Assembly (NCBI RefSeq): GCF_023015865.1
Contig: NZ_JALKBC010000002.1
Location: 62,001 to 126,000, forward strand
Direction of reading: 5' to 3'
DNA from: Arenibacter sp. F26102
Lineage (GTDB): Bacteria > Bacteroidota > Bacteroidia > Flavobacteriales > Flavobacteriaceae
Length of the DNA: 64,000 bases
Below the pieces are notes generated by a model that saw only the letters and a program-made list of their open reading frames with translations, was not told the DNA's origin and searched no databases. Below are positions 45,299 through 54,619 of this stretch, in pieces. A program made the translations under genes and the position numbers. Each line of letters opens with the position of its first letter. The first letter of the stretch is position 1.

Positions 45299-46381
45299 AT
45301 GCAAAAGATTATTAAGCAATTCCCAGTTTTAAGTCAATATACCTATGTAAATACAGCCACCTCAGGTTTGCTTTATGACGGCCTTTTGGACTGGCGCCAA
45401 GAGCATGACCTTGATTTCCTTATTGGAGGGAGTAAAATGAAAATGAAAGGCAATGTGCTTATTTCTGAAACCAGAAATGCCGTTGGAAAATTCTTTGGCT
45501 GCAAGCCTGATAATGTAGCATTGGTGCCCAATTTTTCAATTGGACTCAATTTGTTATTGGAAGGAATGGGAGATAAAAGGAATGTATTGTTATTGGAAGG
45601 GGATTATCCTTCCGTAAATTGGCCTTTTGAAAATAGGGAGTGCAATACCTTCTATTTAAAGGTTACCCATGATTTGGAGGAAAATATTTATAGCCGGATA
45701 AAATCCAAGAACATCAATGTCTTGGCTCTTAGTCTGGTGCAATGGTTAAATGGAATTAAGCTCGATTTGGAATTCTTAAAGAGTTTAAAACGGGAGTTCC
45801 CCGATCTCATGATTATTGCTGACGGCACACAATTTTTAGGTACCGATGTTTTCAATTTTGAGGATTCCGGTATAGATGTATTAGGTGCCAGTTCCTATAA
45901 ATGGCTTCTTGGCGGTTATGGAAACGGGTTTATGTTATTTGCAGATGAAACGCCCGCTAAATTTACTTGCCGGTCTATTGGGTTTAACGCTGCCGATGGG
46001 GATTTGAGTGGAAAAGAAAATGTGTCCTTCACTAAACAATTTGAGCCTGGACATTTGGATACATTCAATTTCGGGAGTTTAAATTATTCCCTAGGGTTTC
46101 TATCCGGCATTGGTATGGAGACAATTTCGGACCAAATTAAAAGACTTTCCTTAAAAGCAAAAATTGAGTTCGGAAATTTAGGGCTATTGGAAGAATCCGT
46201 TGTAAAGAGAAAAGAACATAGTTCTATTTTTAATATTTCGGCAAATAAGGATCTATATGCCAAATTAACGGAGAAGGATGTGGTCTGTGCACAGCGTGGA
46301 AATGGCGTTCGCTTAAGTTTTCATTTCTACAATACAGAAAATGAGATAGATAAGATTGTGGGAATCTTAAAAGAAAAATAA
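45299..46381 (+). CDS. Class V aminotransferase (PLP-dependent)
   Basis: Fold-type I PLP enzyme related to cysteine desulfurases and kynureninase-like aminotransferases; substrate unknown. ATG 45299 (MQKIIKQFP) is preferred over the in-frame TTG two codons earlier. The 360 residues include NTATSGLL near 18, ADGTQFLGTDVF near 180 with the PLP-stacking region, and the PLP lysine in GASSYKWLLGGYGNGF near 200. There is no catalytic Cys loop, arguing against a desulfurase. Divergent from the 2TM-folA unit, single gene. Confidence 0.87.
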   Translation: MQKIIKQFPVLSQYTYVNTATSGLLYDGLLDWRQEHDLDFLIGGSKMKMKGNVLISETRNAVGKFFGCKPDNVALVPNFSIGLNLLLEGMGDKRNVLLLEGDYPSVNWPFENRECNTFYLKVTHDLEENIYSRIKSKNINVLALSLVQWLNGIKLDLEFLKSLKREFPDLMIIADGTQFLGTDVFNFEDSGIDVLGASSYKWLLGGYGNGFMLFADETPAKFTCRSIGFNAADGDLSGKENVSFTKQFEPGHLDTFNFGSLNYSLGFLSGIGMETISDQIKRLSLKAKIEFGNLGLLEESVVKRKEHSSIFNISANKDLYAKLTEKDVVCAQRGNGVRLSFHFYNTENEIDKIVGILKEK

Positions 46382-46477
46382 TAAATGTTAATTTCTTCGG
46401 AATTTACCCTGTTAAATTGTTAATGATTGTCAATTGTTAAACTTATTTTAAGAAAATGATAAAAATGACTTTGGTCA

Positions 46478-46509
46478 TTGGTAATGAGGGATTTAATGAT
46501 GTAATTTTG
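46478..46509 (+). promoter_or_regulatory. Bacteroidota promoter for the glycogen-binding-domain gene
   Basis: TTG (46478-46480), 21-nt spacer, TAATTTTG (46502-46509): a full match to TTG-N17..23-TAnnTTTG. The ATG follows 25 nt later. A short inverted repeat AATGAC/GTCATT lies just upstream around 46466-46480. Confidence 0.6.
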
Positions 46510-46534
46510 CGCTTTAATCTAAAATTTTGAGGTT

Positions 46535-46831
46535 ATGGGAATTACAAAACAATATTTAAAGAGTAAGCCAGTATGCAAGGTAACATTTTCAGTTCCTGCA
46601 GAAGATGCCAAGAAGGTTGCGGTAGTAGGAGATTTTAATAATTGGAGCCCAAAAGGTAGTGCACTTAAGAAATTGAAAAATGGAACCTTCAAGGGAACTT
46701 TCGATTTGCCTAAAGAACAAACGTTTGAATTCAAGTATATAGTCGATGGTAATTTCGTTAACGAAGCTGAGGCTGATCGTTACCAATGGAATGAATTCGC
46801 TGGTGCTGAGAATTCAGTTTTGGAATTGTAA
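46535..46831 (+). CDS. Stand-alone CBM48 / AMPK-beta-like glycogen-binding domain protein
   Basis: A 98-residue protein that is almost entirely an isoamylase early-set domain: KVTFSVPAEDAKKVAVVGDFNNWSPKGSALKKL (seen as VAVVGDFNNWSPKG near 30) and KYIVDGNFVNEAEADRYQWNEFAGAENSVLEL (as FKYIVDGNFVNEAEADR). The WNxW-type FNNW and the FKYIVDG motif are those of glycogen- or starch-binding beta sandwiches. It has no catalytic domain and no signal peptide. Its own strong promoter suggests high expression. Common in flavobacteria; role unknown. Confidence 0.85.
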   Translation: MGITKQYLKSKPVCKVTFSVPAEDAKKVAVVGDFNNWSPKGSALKKLKNGTFKGTFDLPKEQTFEFKYIVDGNFVNEAEADRYQWNEFAGAENSVLEL

Positions 46832-46840
46832 TTAATTCTA

Positions 46841-46877
46841 TCTGATACCATTGAGGTTTCTTCCTCAGTGGTGTCAG
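46841..46877 (+). terminator. Hairpin after the glycogen-binding-domain gene
   Basis: TCTGATACCATTGAGG pairs with CCTCAGTGGTGTCAGA (16 bp with two G-U type pairs) around a 6-nt loop, 10 nt after the stop. The T-run after it is short. Confidence 0.65.
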
Positions 46878-46917
46878 ATTAATTCGAATATTTGTTTGGT
46901 ACTGTTCTATTTCATAT

Positions 46918-47198
46918 TTAATTTCTAACAGTAACCCCTTTCCAAAATGCGATTTCCCCCTTAATCGCTTTCGCCAGGTCACTTATTTCCTGATAATACC
47001 GAGGCGCATCTTTGTTCTTTATACAATCCACCATTATATTATAATAGGGGGAAGTACATTTCCATGGGCATATTGTATGGTTTGTACTGGGAGAAAAAAT
47101 ACTCTTTTTTATACTTTCCGCTGGGAAATAATAGTAAATTTCCATTACGATGGTATATTCCTTACCGCAATTATTTTATTGTTCCAGAAGGCCTTAAT
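46918..47198 (-). pseudogene. Broken DUF427 gene (frameshift and lost start)
   Basis: Two frames together make one DUF427 domain. Positions 47198 down to about 47169 read IKAFWNNKIIA, where relatives have MKAIWNN; the first codon is ATT, not ATG. The frame then must shift to give GKEYTIVMEIYYYFPAESI and continue to NHTICPWK, then IKGEIAFWKGVTV at the end. Adding one base near 47165-47168 restores alignment without gaps. Without it the 5' frame stops at TAA. Either a real recent pseudogene or a base error. DUF427 proteins are small, of unknown function. It lies 60 nt downstream of egtD on the same strand. Confidence 0.8.
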
Positions 47199-47258
47199 TC
47201 CTTTACCTTTTAGTGTTGATAGTATTGATTTTCCATTTAGGAGTAAATGGTAATCCTA

Positions 47259-48227
47259 TTATTTTACCAGAATATAATTCTTAAAATACTTGTTGGAATC
47301 CGCAAAGGCATTCGAAATTTTTAAACCGGCCCCTCTTGCCAAATTTGTAATTTCCCTATCATCATATTTCTGTGAAATTTCGGTATGGATTGTCTCCCAT
47401 GCTTCAAAATTTACTACTAATTCTATGGATTTTATATGCACTTCTTGTGCTTCTTTGGATACTAAATAACTTTTCGCGGTACCAGTTTGTGGGTCATAGG
47501 TTTCCCAATGCAAAAATTTATCCAAGTCAAAATTCCCTTGCAATTCGGAATTTATTCTTTTTAATATATTTTTATTGAAGGTCTCCGTAATTCCAGCTGG
47601 ATCGTTATAGGCATCCAAGATGGTTTGTGGGTTTTTTTTCTGATCGCAACCGAGTAAGATCATATCATCAACATCCATGGAATTTTCTAATTCCGAGAGG
47701 AATTGAAGAGCTTGATCATGTAATAAATTTCCAATATTGGATCCTAGGAATAGAATTATATTTCTGGAATTGCCTTCCTTTCTAATGGTTTTTAAGGTTT
47801 CAATATAAGTGCCCTGTTTTGTCTCAACGTTTATTGTAGGGAATTCCATGGAAAGGGATGTTTCCAGTTGATCCAAGGCGTTTTGGCTAATATCGATAGG
47901 GATATATTTAAAATCTATTCCGGTACCTGACAATTGCTCCAATAATATTTTGGTTTTTATGCCATCACCGGCTCCAAGTTCCAATAAATTTATTCTATTG
48001 GTATTTTTGGTGAACAGCTCTGTTATATGAGCTTTATTCAAATCCAATATATTGTATTCGGAATTGGTTAAATAATACTCCGGCATAGCCATAATTTGCT
48101 GAAAAATCTTATCGCCATTATGATCGTAGAAATATTTTGAGGATAAATGCTTTGGAATAGCGGTCAGGCCATTATATACATCCTTTCCAAATTTAGTATC
48201 AAGTTTTGTTATTGTTTGCTGTTCCAT
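47259..48227 (-). CDS. egtD: L-histidine N(alpha)-methyltransferase EgtD
   Basis: SAM-dependent enzyme that trimethylates histidine to hercynine, the first step of ergothioneine synthesis. The 322 residues contain YFYDHNGDKIFQQIMAMPEYYLTNSE (as FQQIMAMPEYYLTNSE near 40), the SAM motif NLLELGAGDGIKTK near 80, IPIDIS near 113, LFLGSNIGN near 152 and LGCDQKKNP near 190. The FLGSNIGN and EYYLTNSE motifs are diagnostic. It is 9 nt downstream of egtB and forms a two-gene unit. Confidence 0.93.
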   Translation of the reverse strand: MEQQTITKLDTKFGKDVYNGLTAIPKHLSSKYFYDHNGDKIFQQIMAMPEYYLTNSEYNILDLNKAHITELFTKNTNRINLLELGAGDGIKTKILLEQLSGTGIDFKYIPIDISQNALDQLETSLSMEFPTINVETKQGTYIETLKTIRKEGNSRNIILFLGSNIGNLLHDQALQFLSELENSMDVDDMILLGCDQKKNPQTILDAYNDPAGITETFNKNILKRINSELQGNFDLDKFLHWETYDPQTGTAKSYLVSKEAQEVHIKSIELVVNFEAWETIHTEISQKYDDREITNLARGAGLKISNAFADSNKYFKNYILVK

Positions 48228-48236
48228 AAATTGTTG

Positions 48237-49397
48237 CTATTTGGCCAATCTAATACCGGTAAATTGCCATCTTAGATTGGTAGGAAAGAAATTGCGATAA
48301 GTGTGTCTGGCATGTTTTGATGGTGTAGCAATAGAACTCCCGCGAAGAACCTTCTGATTTACCATAAATTTACCGTTGTATTCGCCAAGGGCGCCTGCCG
48401 CCTTTTTATAATTTGGATAGGGTAAATAACCGCTTTCCGTCCACTCCCATCTTTTACCCCAATTAAAATTCTGGGACGCTATTTCCCATTCAAATTCCGT
48501 TGGTAAACGACAGTTTTTCCATTGAGCATAAGCGTAGGCCTCAAAATAGGATATATGGGTAACAGGTGCCGCCCAATCCACGTTTTGCAGTCCGTTTAAG
48601 GTGTAATTATGCCACTCACCATCTATTAGGTGCCAGTAGAGCGGAGCGTTGATTTGATTCTGTTTAACCCAATCCCATCCTTCTGCATGCCATAGGTTAA
48701 ATTTTTTATAACCATTGTCTTCCATAAAAGCAAGGTATTCCAAATTGGTCACCAGCTTATTGGAAATGTTAAATGGTTGGAGATAAACCTTATGGACGCC
48801 AAGTTCATTATCATAACAGAAATCACCTGAATTATGCCCAATGCTATAAATACCCTCTGCAATCTGCAACCATTCTTGTTTATAATTATCTGGGATATGT
48901 TCCTTATAGGTAGCGGAAAAAATTGGCAAAAGTGGATTGTTGCCAAGTATATATTTAATATCTGTTAGTAATAATTCCTGATGTTGTTTTTCGTGGTGTA
49001 TGCCTATTTCGACCAATTCTTCAATCTCTCTAGTAAGTCCTTTATCTAAAAAAACCTTCATGTTTTCTGTAACATGTTCCCTGTACTCGTAGACTTTGGC
49101 TACGGAAGGCCTGGAAAGATTACCACGATCGGCGCGAATTACGCGTTTGCCTACTGTTTCGTAATAACTATTAAAAACAAATGAAAAGTTGGAATCGAAA
49201 CATTTGTAGTATGCAAAGTGTTTCTTTAAGATAAATTCCTCAAAAAACCATGTAGTATGGCCCAAATGCCATTTTGGAGGGGAAACATCAATTATGGGCT
49301 GTACCACATAATCCTCAATTTCCAGAGGTTGGCATATGGCTTCAGTATGCCTTCTTGTTTCTAAAAAGAAATTAGTTATCTGACCTGTAAGGACCAT
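48237..49397 (-). CDS. egtB: Ergothioneine biosynthesis protein EgtB
   Basis: Non-heme iron sulfoxide synthase that joins hercynine to a thiol using O2. The start ATG 49397 (MVLTGQ) is chosen over one 16 codons upstream. The 386 residues have an N-terminal DinB domain with iron-ligand His in PPKWHLGHTTWFFEEF near 50 and HHEKQHQELLLTD near 133 (HxxxH), and a C-terminal FGE-like domain: CRLPTEFEWE near 318, FNWGKRWEWTESGY and LRGSSIATPSKHARHTYRNFF (as KVLRGSSIAT). No egtA, egtC or egtE is nearby, so the thiol donor (cysteine or gamma-Glu-Cys) is open. Confidence 0.92.
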   Translation of the reverse strand: MVLTGQITNFFLETRRHTEAICQPLEIEDYVVQPIIDVSPPKWHLGHTTWFFEEFILKKHFAYYKCFDSNFSFVFNSYYETVGKRVIRADRGNLSRPSVAKVYEYREHVTENMKVFLDKGLTREIEELVEIGIHHEKQHQELLLTDIKYILGNNPLLPIFSATYKEHIPDNYKQEWLQIAEGIYSIGHNSGDFCYDNELGVHKVYLQPFNISNKLVTNLEYLAFMEDNGYKKFNLWHAEGWDWVKQNQINAPLYWHLIDGEWHNYTLNGLQNVDWAAPVTHISYFEAYAYAQWKNCRLPTEFEWEIASQNFNWGKRWEWTESGYLPYPNYKKAAGALGEYNGKFMVNQKVLRGSSIATPSKHARHTYRNFFPTNLRWQFTGIRLAK

Positions 49398-49555
49398 ATC
49401 TATATTTATTCCTAAATTTAAGAAATATACTCCAATGACGATCAATTCAAAAAAACAGGGAATTGACCCGTTCCAATTGGGAACAGTGTTTTGGGAAATC
49501 CTATGGATTAGTCTAAGAATAAAGTTATCCTTACAATTCTGATATTAAAAAAATC

Positions 49556-50380
49556 CTAAATGGCAACTGCTCCCTTGATATGTGGGTGTGGGTCGTAATC
49601 CAGTAAACTAAAATCTTCAAAGGTAAAGTCGAAAATATCCTTTACATCAGGGTTTAAAACCATTTTTGGCAGGGGTCTGGGTGTGCGACTCAATTGCAAG
49701 GCAACTTGTTCAAAATGATTGTTGTAAATATGTGCGTCGCCAAAAGTGTGGATAAATTCACCCGGTTCTAATCCGCAAACCTGGGCAATCATAAGTGTAA
49801 ATAAGGCGTATGACGCAATATTGAAAGGAACACCTAAAAATATATCCGCACTTCTTTGGTATAATTGACAGGATAATTTTCCATCGGCAACATAAAATTG
49901 AAAAAAGGCATGACATGGGGGCAAAGCCGCTTTTCCCTTGGCCACATTTTCAGAAAAAGACAATGTAGTGTCTGGCAGTACGCTGGGGTTCCAAGCAGAA
50001 ACCAGCATGCGGCGACTATTGGGATTGGTTTTAAGGGTGCTTACTATTTCCTTTATCTGATCGATCTCGTCACCATTCCAATTACGCCACTGATAACCAT
50101 AAACAGGACCTAAATTACCATTCTCATCGGCCCACTCATTCCATATCCGTACACCATTTTCCTGTAAATAAGTAATATTGGTATCGCCCTTTAGAAACCA
50201 AAGGAGTTCATGGACAATTGATTTTAAATGAAGTTTTTTTGTGGTTACCATGGGAAAGCCCTCCGCAAGGTCGAAGCGCATTTGATATCCAAACACACTT
50301 TTGGTACCAGTCCCGGTTCTATCTCCTTTTTGGACACCATTTTCCAAAACATGTTCTAGTAATTCGTGGTATTGTTTCAT
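49556..50380 (-). CDS. thyA: Thymidylate synthase
   Basis: Makes dTMP from dUMP with methylene-tetrahydrofolate, producing dihydrofolate. The 274 residues are the classical Thy[19 protein letters not shown] near 22 (as [11 protein letters not shown]), [20 protein letters not shown] near 84, the nucleophile Cys in [12 protein letters not shown] near 155, [18 protein letters not shown] near 174. The loop is the short E. coli-like form. Dependence on the folA gene at 44.4 kb is established biochemistry. Single gene on the minus strand. Confidence 0.97.
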   Translation of the reverse strand: MKQYHELLEHVLENGVQKGDRTGTGTKSVFGYQMRFDLAEGFPMVTTKKLHLKSIVHELLWFLKGDTNITYLQENGVRIWNEWADENGNLGPVYGYQWRNWNGDEIDQIKEIVSTLKTNPNSRRMLVSAWNPSVLPDTTLSFSENVAKGKAALPPCHAFFQFYVADGKLSCQLYQRSADIFLGVPFNIASYALFTLMIAQVCGLEPGEFIHTFGDAHIYNNHFEQVALQLSRTPRPLPKMVLNPDVKDIFDFTFEDFSLLDYDPHPHIKGAVAI

Positions 50381-50573
50381 ATGCCTCTTCCTTGTTGATC
50401 TCCTAAATGGAGCGAGAATAGTTTAGGTTTTTAGTCAAAAATTTGTGGAGCGAAATTAGGTAAATCCAAGCTGTTACGGATCAACTGTAGTCTGAAGTTA
50501 TTAAATTTTATTAACGGAAATTATTGCGAAGACTTCTATGAACAACAATTTTTTGGAATAGATTTTTTATTAT

Positions 50574-52034
50574 TTATCCCAAAATCATTCCCGCAATAGT
50601 AGCGGAAAGTAAAGAGGCGATGGATCCTCCCAGTACCGCTTTCATCCCAAATTCGGACAAGGTTTTTCTCTGTCCTGGAGCTAGGGAACCTATGCCTCCG
50701 ATCTGAATGCCAATAGATGCAAAATTGGCAAATCCACAAAGCATATAAGTTGCCATAATAACCGATTTGTTGAATGAGAAATGTGTACTGCTGGCTATAT
50801 TTTTTAGTTCCGCAAGTTGTATGTAGCCAATGAATTCACTGGCAGCCAATTTTATACCCAAAAGTTGGCCCATCAACATAATATCCACGGAATCCACTCC
50901 AATAAGCCACATTAAAGGGGCAAATATTGTTCCGAGAATAGCTTCCAAAGAAAACTTCTCGTAAGGTGAATTGGATGCAATCCACGAATTTAGATCGGTA
51001 ATGTCACCGGTCCAGTTTAAAATACCATTTATCATAGCAATAAAGGCAACAAATACTAAAAGCATTGCGCCAACATTTACAGCCAGTTTTAGGCCTTCCG
51101 TGGTACCATTGGAAATGGAGTCAAGGATATTGGAACCAATTTTTTCATTGGAAACATGGACTTCCGTGTTTATTTCTTCGGTTTGTGGATATAAAATTTT
51201 GGAGATAACAATGGCTCCAGGTGCTGCCATAACCGATGCGGCCAATAAGTGTTTGGCGAACTGCAGCCTAAGGATGGGGTCGTCTCCACCTAAAAAGCCA
51301 ATGTATGCAGCTAAAACGGCCCCAGCTACAGTGGCCATGCCGCCGATCATAACCAAAAGTATTTCGGACCTAGTCATTTTTTCCAAATAGGCCTTAATCA
51401 ATAAGGGGGCTTCCGTTTGTCCCAAAAAAATGTTACCGGTAACGCTTAAACTCTCCGGACCCGAAATTCCGAGGGTTTTGGATAATAACCAAGCCAAGGC
51501 CTGCACTACTTTTTGGATTATGCCCAAATAGAATAGAACAGAGGTCAGTGCTGAAAAGAAGATAATGGTGGGCAGTACCTGAAACGCAAAAATAAATCCA
51601 AAGGTGTCCATGTCCACTACTAACCCTTCAAAAAGGAATTTACTGCCCGCTCTGGTAAAATCTAAAATACTGACAAAAATTTTCCCTCCAAACTCGAAAA
51701 CTTTGGACACAAAGCTGAGGTCAAATCTATACCCAAAAGCATTAAAACCTATTTTTTCGCCAATGAGAATGCAAATGGCCAATACAAGTTGGATAAAAAT
51801 CCCAATACCTGCCGTTTTCCAATTGATAGCTTTTTTGTTGTTACTGAAAAGGTATGCAATAAAAACCAACGATAACATTCCTAAAATACCTCTCCAGATA
51901 CTTTGAAAAGTTGCGCCTTGATTTGGAATGATCTCGGAGGTGCTCTGAAGGGTGATGGGATTGCCTATTTCTTGGCCGATGGATGGAAAAGCTATAAGAC
52001 AGCACATAAATAAAACCCAAAGCTTATTTCTCAT
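50574..52034 (-). CDS. nupC: Concentrative nucleoside transporter, NupC type
   Basis: Na+ or H+ coupled nucleoside importer feeding Cdd, ThyA and dNK pathways. Of 486 residues, the first 75 or so are extra compared with E. coli NupC: an SpI-like signal peptide (1-20, ending PSIGQE) and a linker. The transporter core follows, with GNIFLGQTEAPLLIKAYLEKMTRSE (as FLGQTEAPLLI near 205), EKFSLEAILGTIFAPLMWLIGV near 345 and SEFIGYIQL and YMLCGFANFASIGIQIGG near 425. The extra exported N-terminus is common in Bacteroidota CNTs. It is 22 nt downstream of the nuclease-like gene. Confidence 0.92.
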   Translation of the reverse strand: MRNKLWVLFMCCLIAFPSIGQEIGNPITLQSTSEIIPNQGATFQSIWRGILGMLSLVFIAYLFSNNKKAINWKTAGIGIFIQLVLAICILIGEKIGFNAFGYRFDLSFVSKVFEFGGKIFVSILDFTRAGSKFLFEGLVVDMDTFGFIFAFQVLPTIIFFSALTSVLFYLGIIQKVVQALAWLLSKTLGISGPESLSVTGNIFLGQTEAPLLIKAYLEKMTRSEILLVMIGGMATVAGAVLAAYIGFLGGDDPILRLQFAKHLLAASVMAAPGAIVISKILYPQTEEINTEVHVSNEKIGSNILDSISNGTTEGLKLAVNVGAMLLVFVAFIAMINGILNWTGDITDLNSWIASNSPYEKFSLEAILGTIFAPLMWLIGVDSVDIMLMGQLLGIKLAASEFIGYIQLAELKNIASSTHFSFNKSVIMATYMLCGFANFASIGIQIGGIGSLAPGQRKTLSEFGMKAVLGGSIASLLSATIAGMILG

Positions 52035-52055
52035 CCAATAATTATTAAGGGTAAT

Positions 52056-52685
52056 TTATTTGCGTTTGGAGATTTCGTCCCTGAGTTTTGCCGCCTTTTC
52101 ATAATCTTCACTGGCAACGGCCTTGTCCAGTTCTGCATACAACTCCTCTGTACTAAGTTCTTTGTACCCTTCTGAAGCCCCTGGATTTATTTCTACGGTT
52201 TCACCTTCTTGAAGAATTTCATCGACTATAATGCTATCGTCAGAATCTTCTTTGTCTTTTTCCTTTGAAGAAAATTTCAGGAATATACCGGCCTTGTCCA
52301 AAATGGTCTTATAGGTAAAAATAGGAGCATTGAACCTTAATGCCAAGGCTATGGCATCACTCGTCCTGGCATCTATGATTTCTTCTATTTTATCACGTTC
52401 GCAAATAATACTGGAATAGAAAACCCCGTCGACCAATTTATGGATGATGACTTGTTTAATGACAACGTCAAATCGGTCAGCAAAATTTTTGAAAAGATCA
52501 TGTGTCAGAGGTCTTGGCGGCTTTATTTCCTTCTCCAGCGCAATGGCTATGGATTGGGCCTCAAAGGCACCAATGACGATAGGTAGTTTACGGTCGCCAT
52601 CAACTTCATTCAATATAAGGGCATATGCGCCATTTTGCGTTTGGCTATATGATATCCCTTTTATTTTTAATCTAACTAAGCTCAT
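52056..52685 (-). CDS. Bifunctional-nuclease (BFN, DUF151) domain protein with UVR motif
   Basis: A 209-residue cytoplasmic protein. Residues 1-135 form the BFN/DUF151 fold: IVIGAFEAQSIAIALE near 35, RPLTHDLFKNF near 57 and RTSDAIALALRF near 108. After an acidic linker (145-165) a UVR motif, LDKAVASEDYEKAAKLRDEISKR, seen as EDYEKAAKLRDEI near 193, closes the protein. The UVR motif binds UvrA/UvrB or Clp-type partners in other proteins. Nuclease activity in plants is reported for the family; the bacterial role is uncertain. It is upstream of nupC and downstream of etfA. Confidence 0.85.
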   Translation of the reverse strand: MSLVRLKIKGISYSQTQNGAYALILNEVDGDRKLPIVIGAFEAQSIAIALEKEIKPPRPLTHDLFKNFADRFDVVIKQVIIHKLVDGVFYSSIICERDKIEEIIDARTSDAIALALRFNAPIFTYKTILDKAGIFLKFSSKEKDKEDSDDSIIVDEILQEGETVEINPGASEGYKELSTEELYAELDKAVASEDYEKAAKLRDEISKRK

Positions 52686-52700
52686 AGAAATTTATCAACT

Positions 52701-52754
52701 AAAAAAAGGCTGTTCAAAATACAGGAAGGACCAAGTAAATTTGAGCAGCCCTTT
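52701..52754 (-). terminator. Terminator after etfA
   Basis: AAAGGCTGTTCAAA near 52705 pairs with TTTGAGCAGCCCTTT near 52740-52754 with one bulge, followed on the minus strand by seven T. It separates etfBA from the nuclease-like gene. Confidence 0.75.
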
Positions 52755-52776
52755 AAGGGGCACAATTTAACAAAAA

Positions 52777-53745
52777 TTAAGCGTTTTGTGCCTTAAATTC
52801 CTTTAATTTTTCGATTAGCTTAGGAACAACTTCAAAAGCATCACCTACAATACCATAGTCGGCGGCTTTAAAAAATGGGGCTTCTGGGTCCGTATTAATG
52901 ACTACTTTTACTTTGGAAGAGCTGACACCTGCCAAATGTTGAATTGCTCCAGAAATACCTATGGCAATGTATAAATTGCTGGCTACCGGTTTTCCGGTTT
53001 GACCAACATGCTCTCCATGAGGTCTCCATCCCAGGTCAGATACAGGTTTGGAACATGCGGTTGCCGCTCCCAGTACTTCGGCCAATTCTTCGATCATGCC
53101 CCAATTTTCCGGACCTTTTAGTCCACGACCACCAGAAACTACAATGTCGGCATCCGCAATAGTTGCCTTGCCAACTACCTTGTCTATTTCTATAGATTTG
53201 GTGGTAAACACATCCTCTCCTAGGCTAGGATCAAAATTCTCAACGGTGGCGGTTGTCTTGTTTTCTGAACTTCCAAAAGCATTATTGGAAACACCAATAA
53301 TTTTAATTTCGGAACTAATCTCGGTAAAAGCGAAACCCTTGTTGCTGAAAACGGTTCTTTTAACCTTGAATGGACTGGTGCTTTCCGGTGCTGAAACAAC
53401 GTTGGGAACATACCCTGCCTCTAATTGGGCAGTTAAGATGGGTGCTAAAAATTTGGTATCCGCACTGGAACTAAGAATGATCACCTTGGCGTTTTCTTTT
53501 TGTGCAGCCTGTCCTACGACCTTGGCGAAAGCTTTGGCGTTAAATGTTTTTAAACGGTCATTGGAGACATTCAAGACCTTGGCAACACCATAGTCACCTA
53601 GACTTTCAGACTCAGTGGCGTTAATGGAAATAGCCGTAGCCGTAGTTCCCATTTGCTTGGCGACCTCATAGGCGTAGGAGGCAACCTCATGGGCGTTCTT
53701 TTTAAATTTTCCGTTTTCGGATTCTGTATATACTAAAACTGACAT
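52777..53745 (-). CDS. etfA: Electron transfer flavoprotein alpha subunit
   Basis: FAD-binding subunit that takes electrons from acyl-CoA dehydrogenases and passes them to ETF:quinone oxidoreductase. The 322 residues have an N-terminal Rossmann-like domain and a C-terminal FAD domain with VVSGGRGLKGPENWGMIEELAEVLGAA (as VSGGRGLKGPENW near 208), RPHGEHVGQTGKPVASNLYIAIGISGAIQHLAG (as GQTGKPVASNLYIAIGIS near 255) and INTDPEAPFFKAADYGIVGD near 285. It is 62 nt downstream of etfB. No acyl-CoA dehydrogenase gene is in the window. Confidence 0.95.
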   Translation of the reverse strand: MSVLVYTESENGKFKKNAHEVASYAYEVAKQMGTTATAISINATESESLGDYGVAKVLNVSNDRLKTFNAKAFAKVVGQAAQKENAKVIILSSSADTKFLAPILTAQLEAGYVPNVVSAPESTSPFKVKRTVFSNKGFAFTEISSEIKIIGVSNNAFGSSENKTTATVENFDPSLGEDVFTTKSIEIDKVVGKATIADADIVVSGGRGLKGPENWGMIEELAEVLGAATACSKPVSDLGWRPHGEHVGQTGKPVASNLYIAIGISGAIQHLAGVSSSKVKVVINTDPEAPFFKAADYGIVGDAFEVVPKLIEKLKEFKAQNA

Positions 53746-53807
53746 ATATTTTAATGTTTTATTTGAGTGCCAAATGGCAATGATGTGTTGATAAAAGGAA
53801 TTTAGTT

Positions 53808-54554
53808 TTAAATCACCTTAGCTTCATTGTGCAATAAATTGATCAATTCGTCAATATTATCGGCATCCACTAATTTAACCTGACCCTTGGATGCTGGTTT
53901 TTCAAATTTAACGTCGTCCGTTGCTTTGCTGGCGGAAATAGGTTCAACCACATTTAATTTCTTTTGGCGTGCCATCATAATCCCTCTCATGTTCGGAATT
54001 CTTAGGTCACTTTCGGCAACCAAACCTTTTTGTCCACCTATTACCAAAGGCAATGTAGTGGATATTTTTTCTTTTCCACCGTCAATTTCCCGTACGGCAG
54101 TTGCATTATTGCCCTCGATTTCCAAACTTATACAGGTGTTCACAAAATTCATCCCCGATAAAGAAGCTAAAATTCCTGGGACCATACCGCCATTGTAATC
54201 AATAGATTCCCGCCCTGCAATAACTAGGTCATATTCTCCATTTTTTACAATTTCTGCCAACTGTTCGGCTACGAAATATCCATCGGTTGGAACTGCGTTT
54301 ACCCGTATGGCTTCGTCGGCTCCAATGGCTAGGGCCTTTCTTATGGTAGGTTCGGTGCTGGCCTCGCCAACGGTCGCCACATGCACTGTAGCACCTTGTT
54401 TTTCCTTGAACCACATGGCCCGGGTAAGACCAAATTCATCGTTCGGATTAATCACAAATTGAACCCCATTGGTGTCAAATTTTGTGTCTCCGTCAGTGAA
54501 GTTTATTTTGGAAGTAGTGTCAGGGACATTACTTAGGCATACTAAAATTTTCAT
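53808..54554 (-). CDS. etfB: Electron transfer flavoprotein beta subunit
   Basis: AMP-binding partner of EtfA. The 248 residues include CLSNVPDTTSKINF at 5-18, INPNDEFGLTRAMWFKE near 36, AGRESIDYNGGMVPGILA near 117 (the AMP/adenine-binding region) and the recognition-loop-like LRIPNMRGIMMARQKKL near 185. It is the first gene of etfB-etfA and divergent from pdhB across the palindrome region. Confidence 0.95.
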   Translation of the reverse strand: MKILVCLSNVPDTTSKINFTDGDTKFDTNGVQFVINPNDEFGLTRAMWFKEKQGATVHVATVGEASTEPTIRKALAIGADEAIRVNAVPTDGYFVAEQLAEIVKNGEYDLVIAGRESIDYNGGMVPGILASLSGMNFVNTCISLEIEGNNATAVREIDGGKEKISTTLPLVIGGQKGLVAESDLRIPNMRGIMMARQKKLNVVEPISASKATDDVKFEKPASKGQVKLVDADNIDELINLLHNEAKVI

Positions 54555-54619
54555 ATGTTATTTTTTTGTTGACCTTTAAATAAGAAATGGGGGCTAATAT
54601 ACTCAATAATTTTTTAAAT

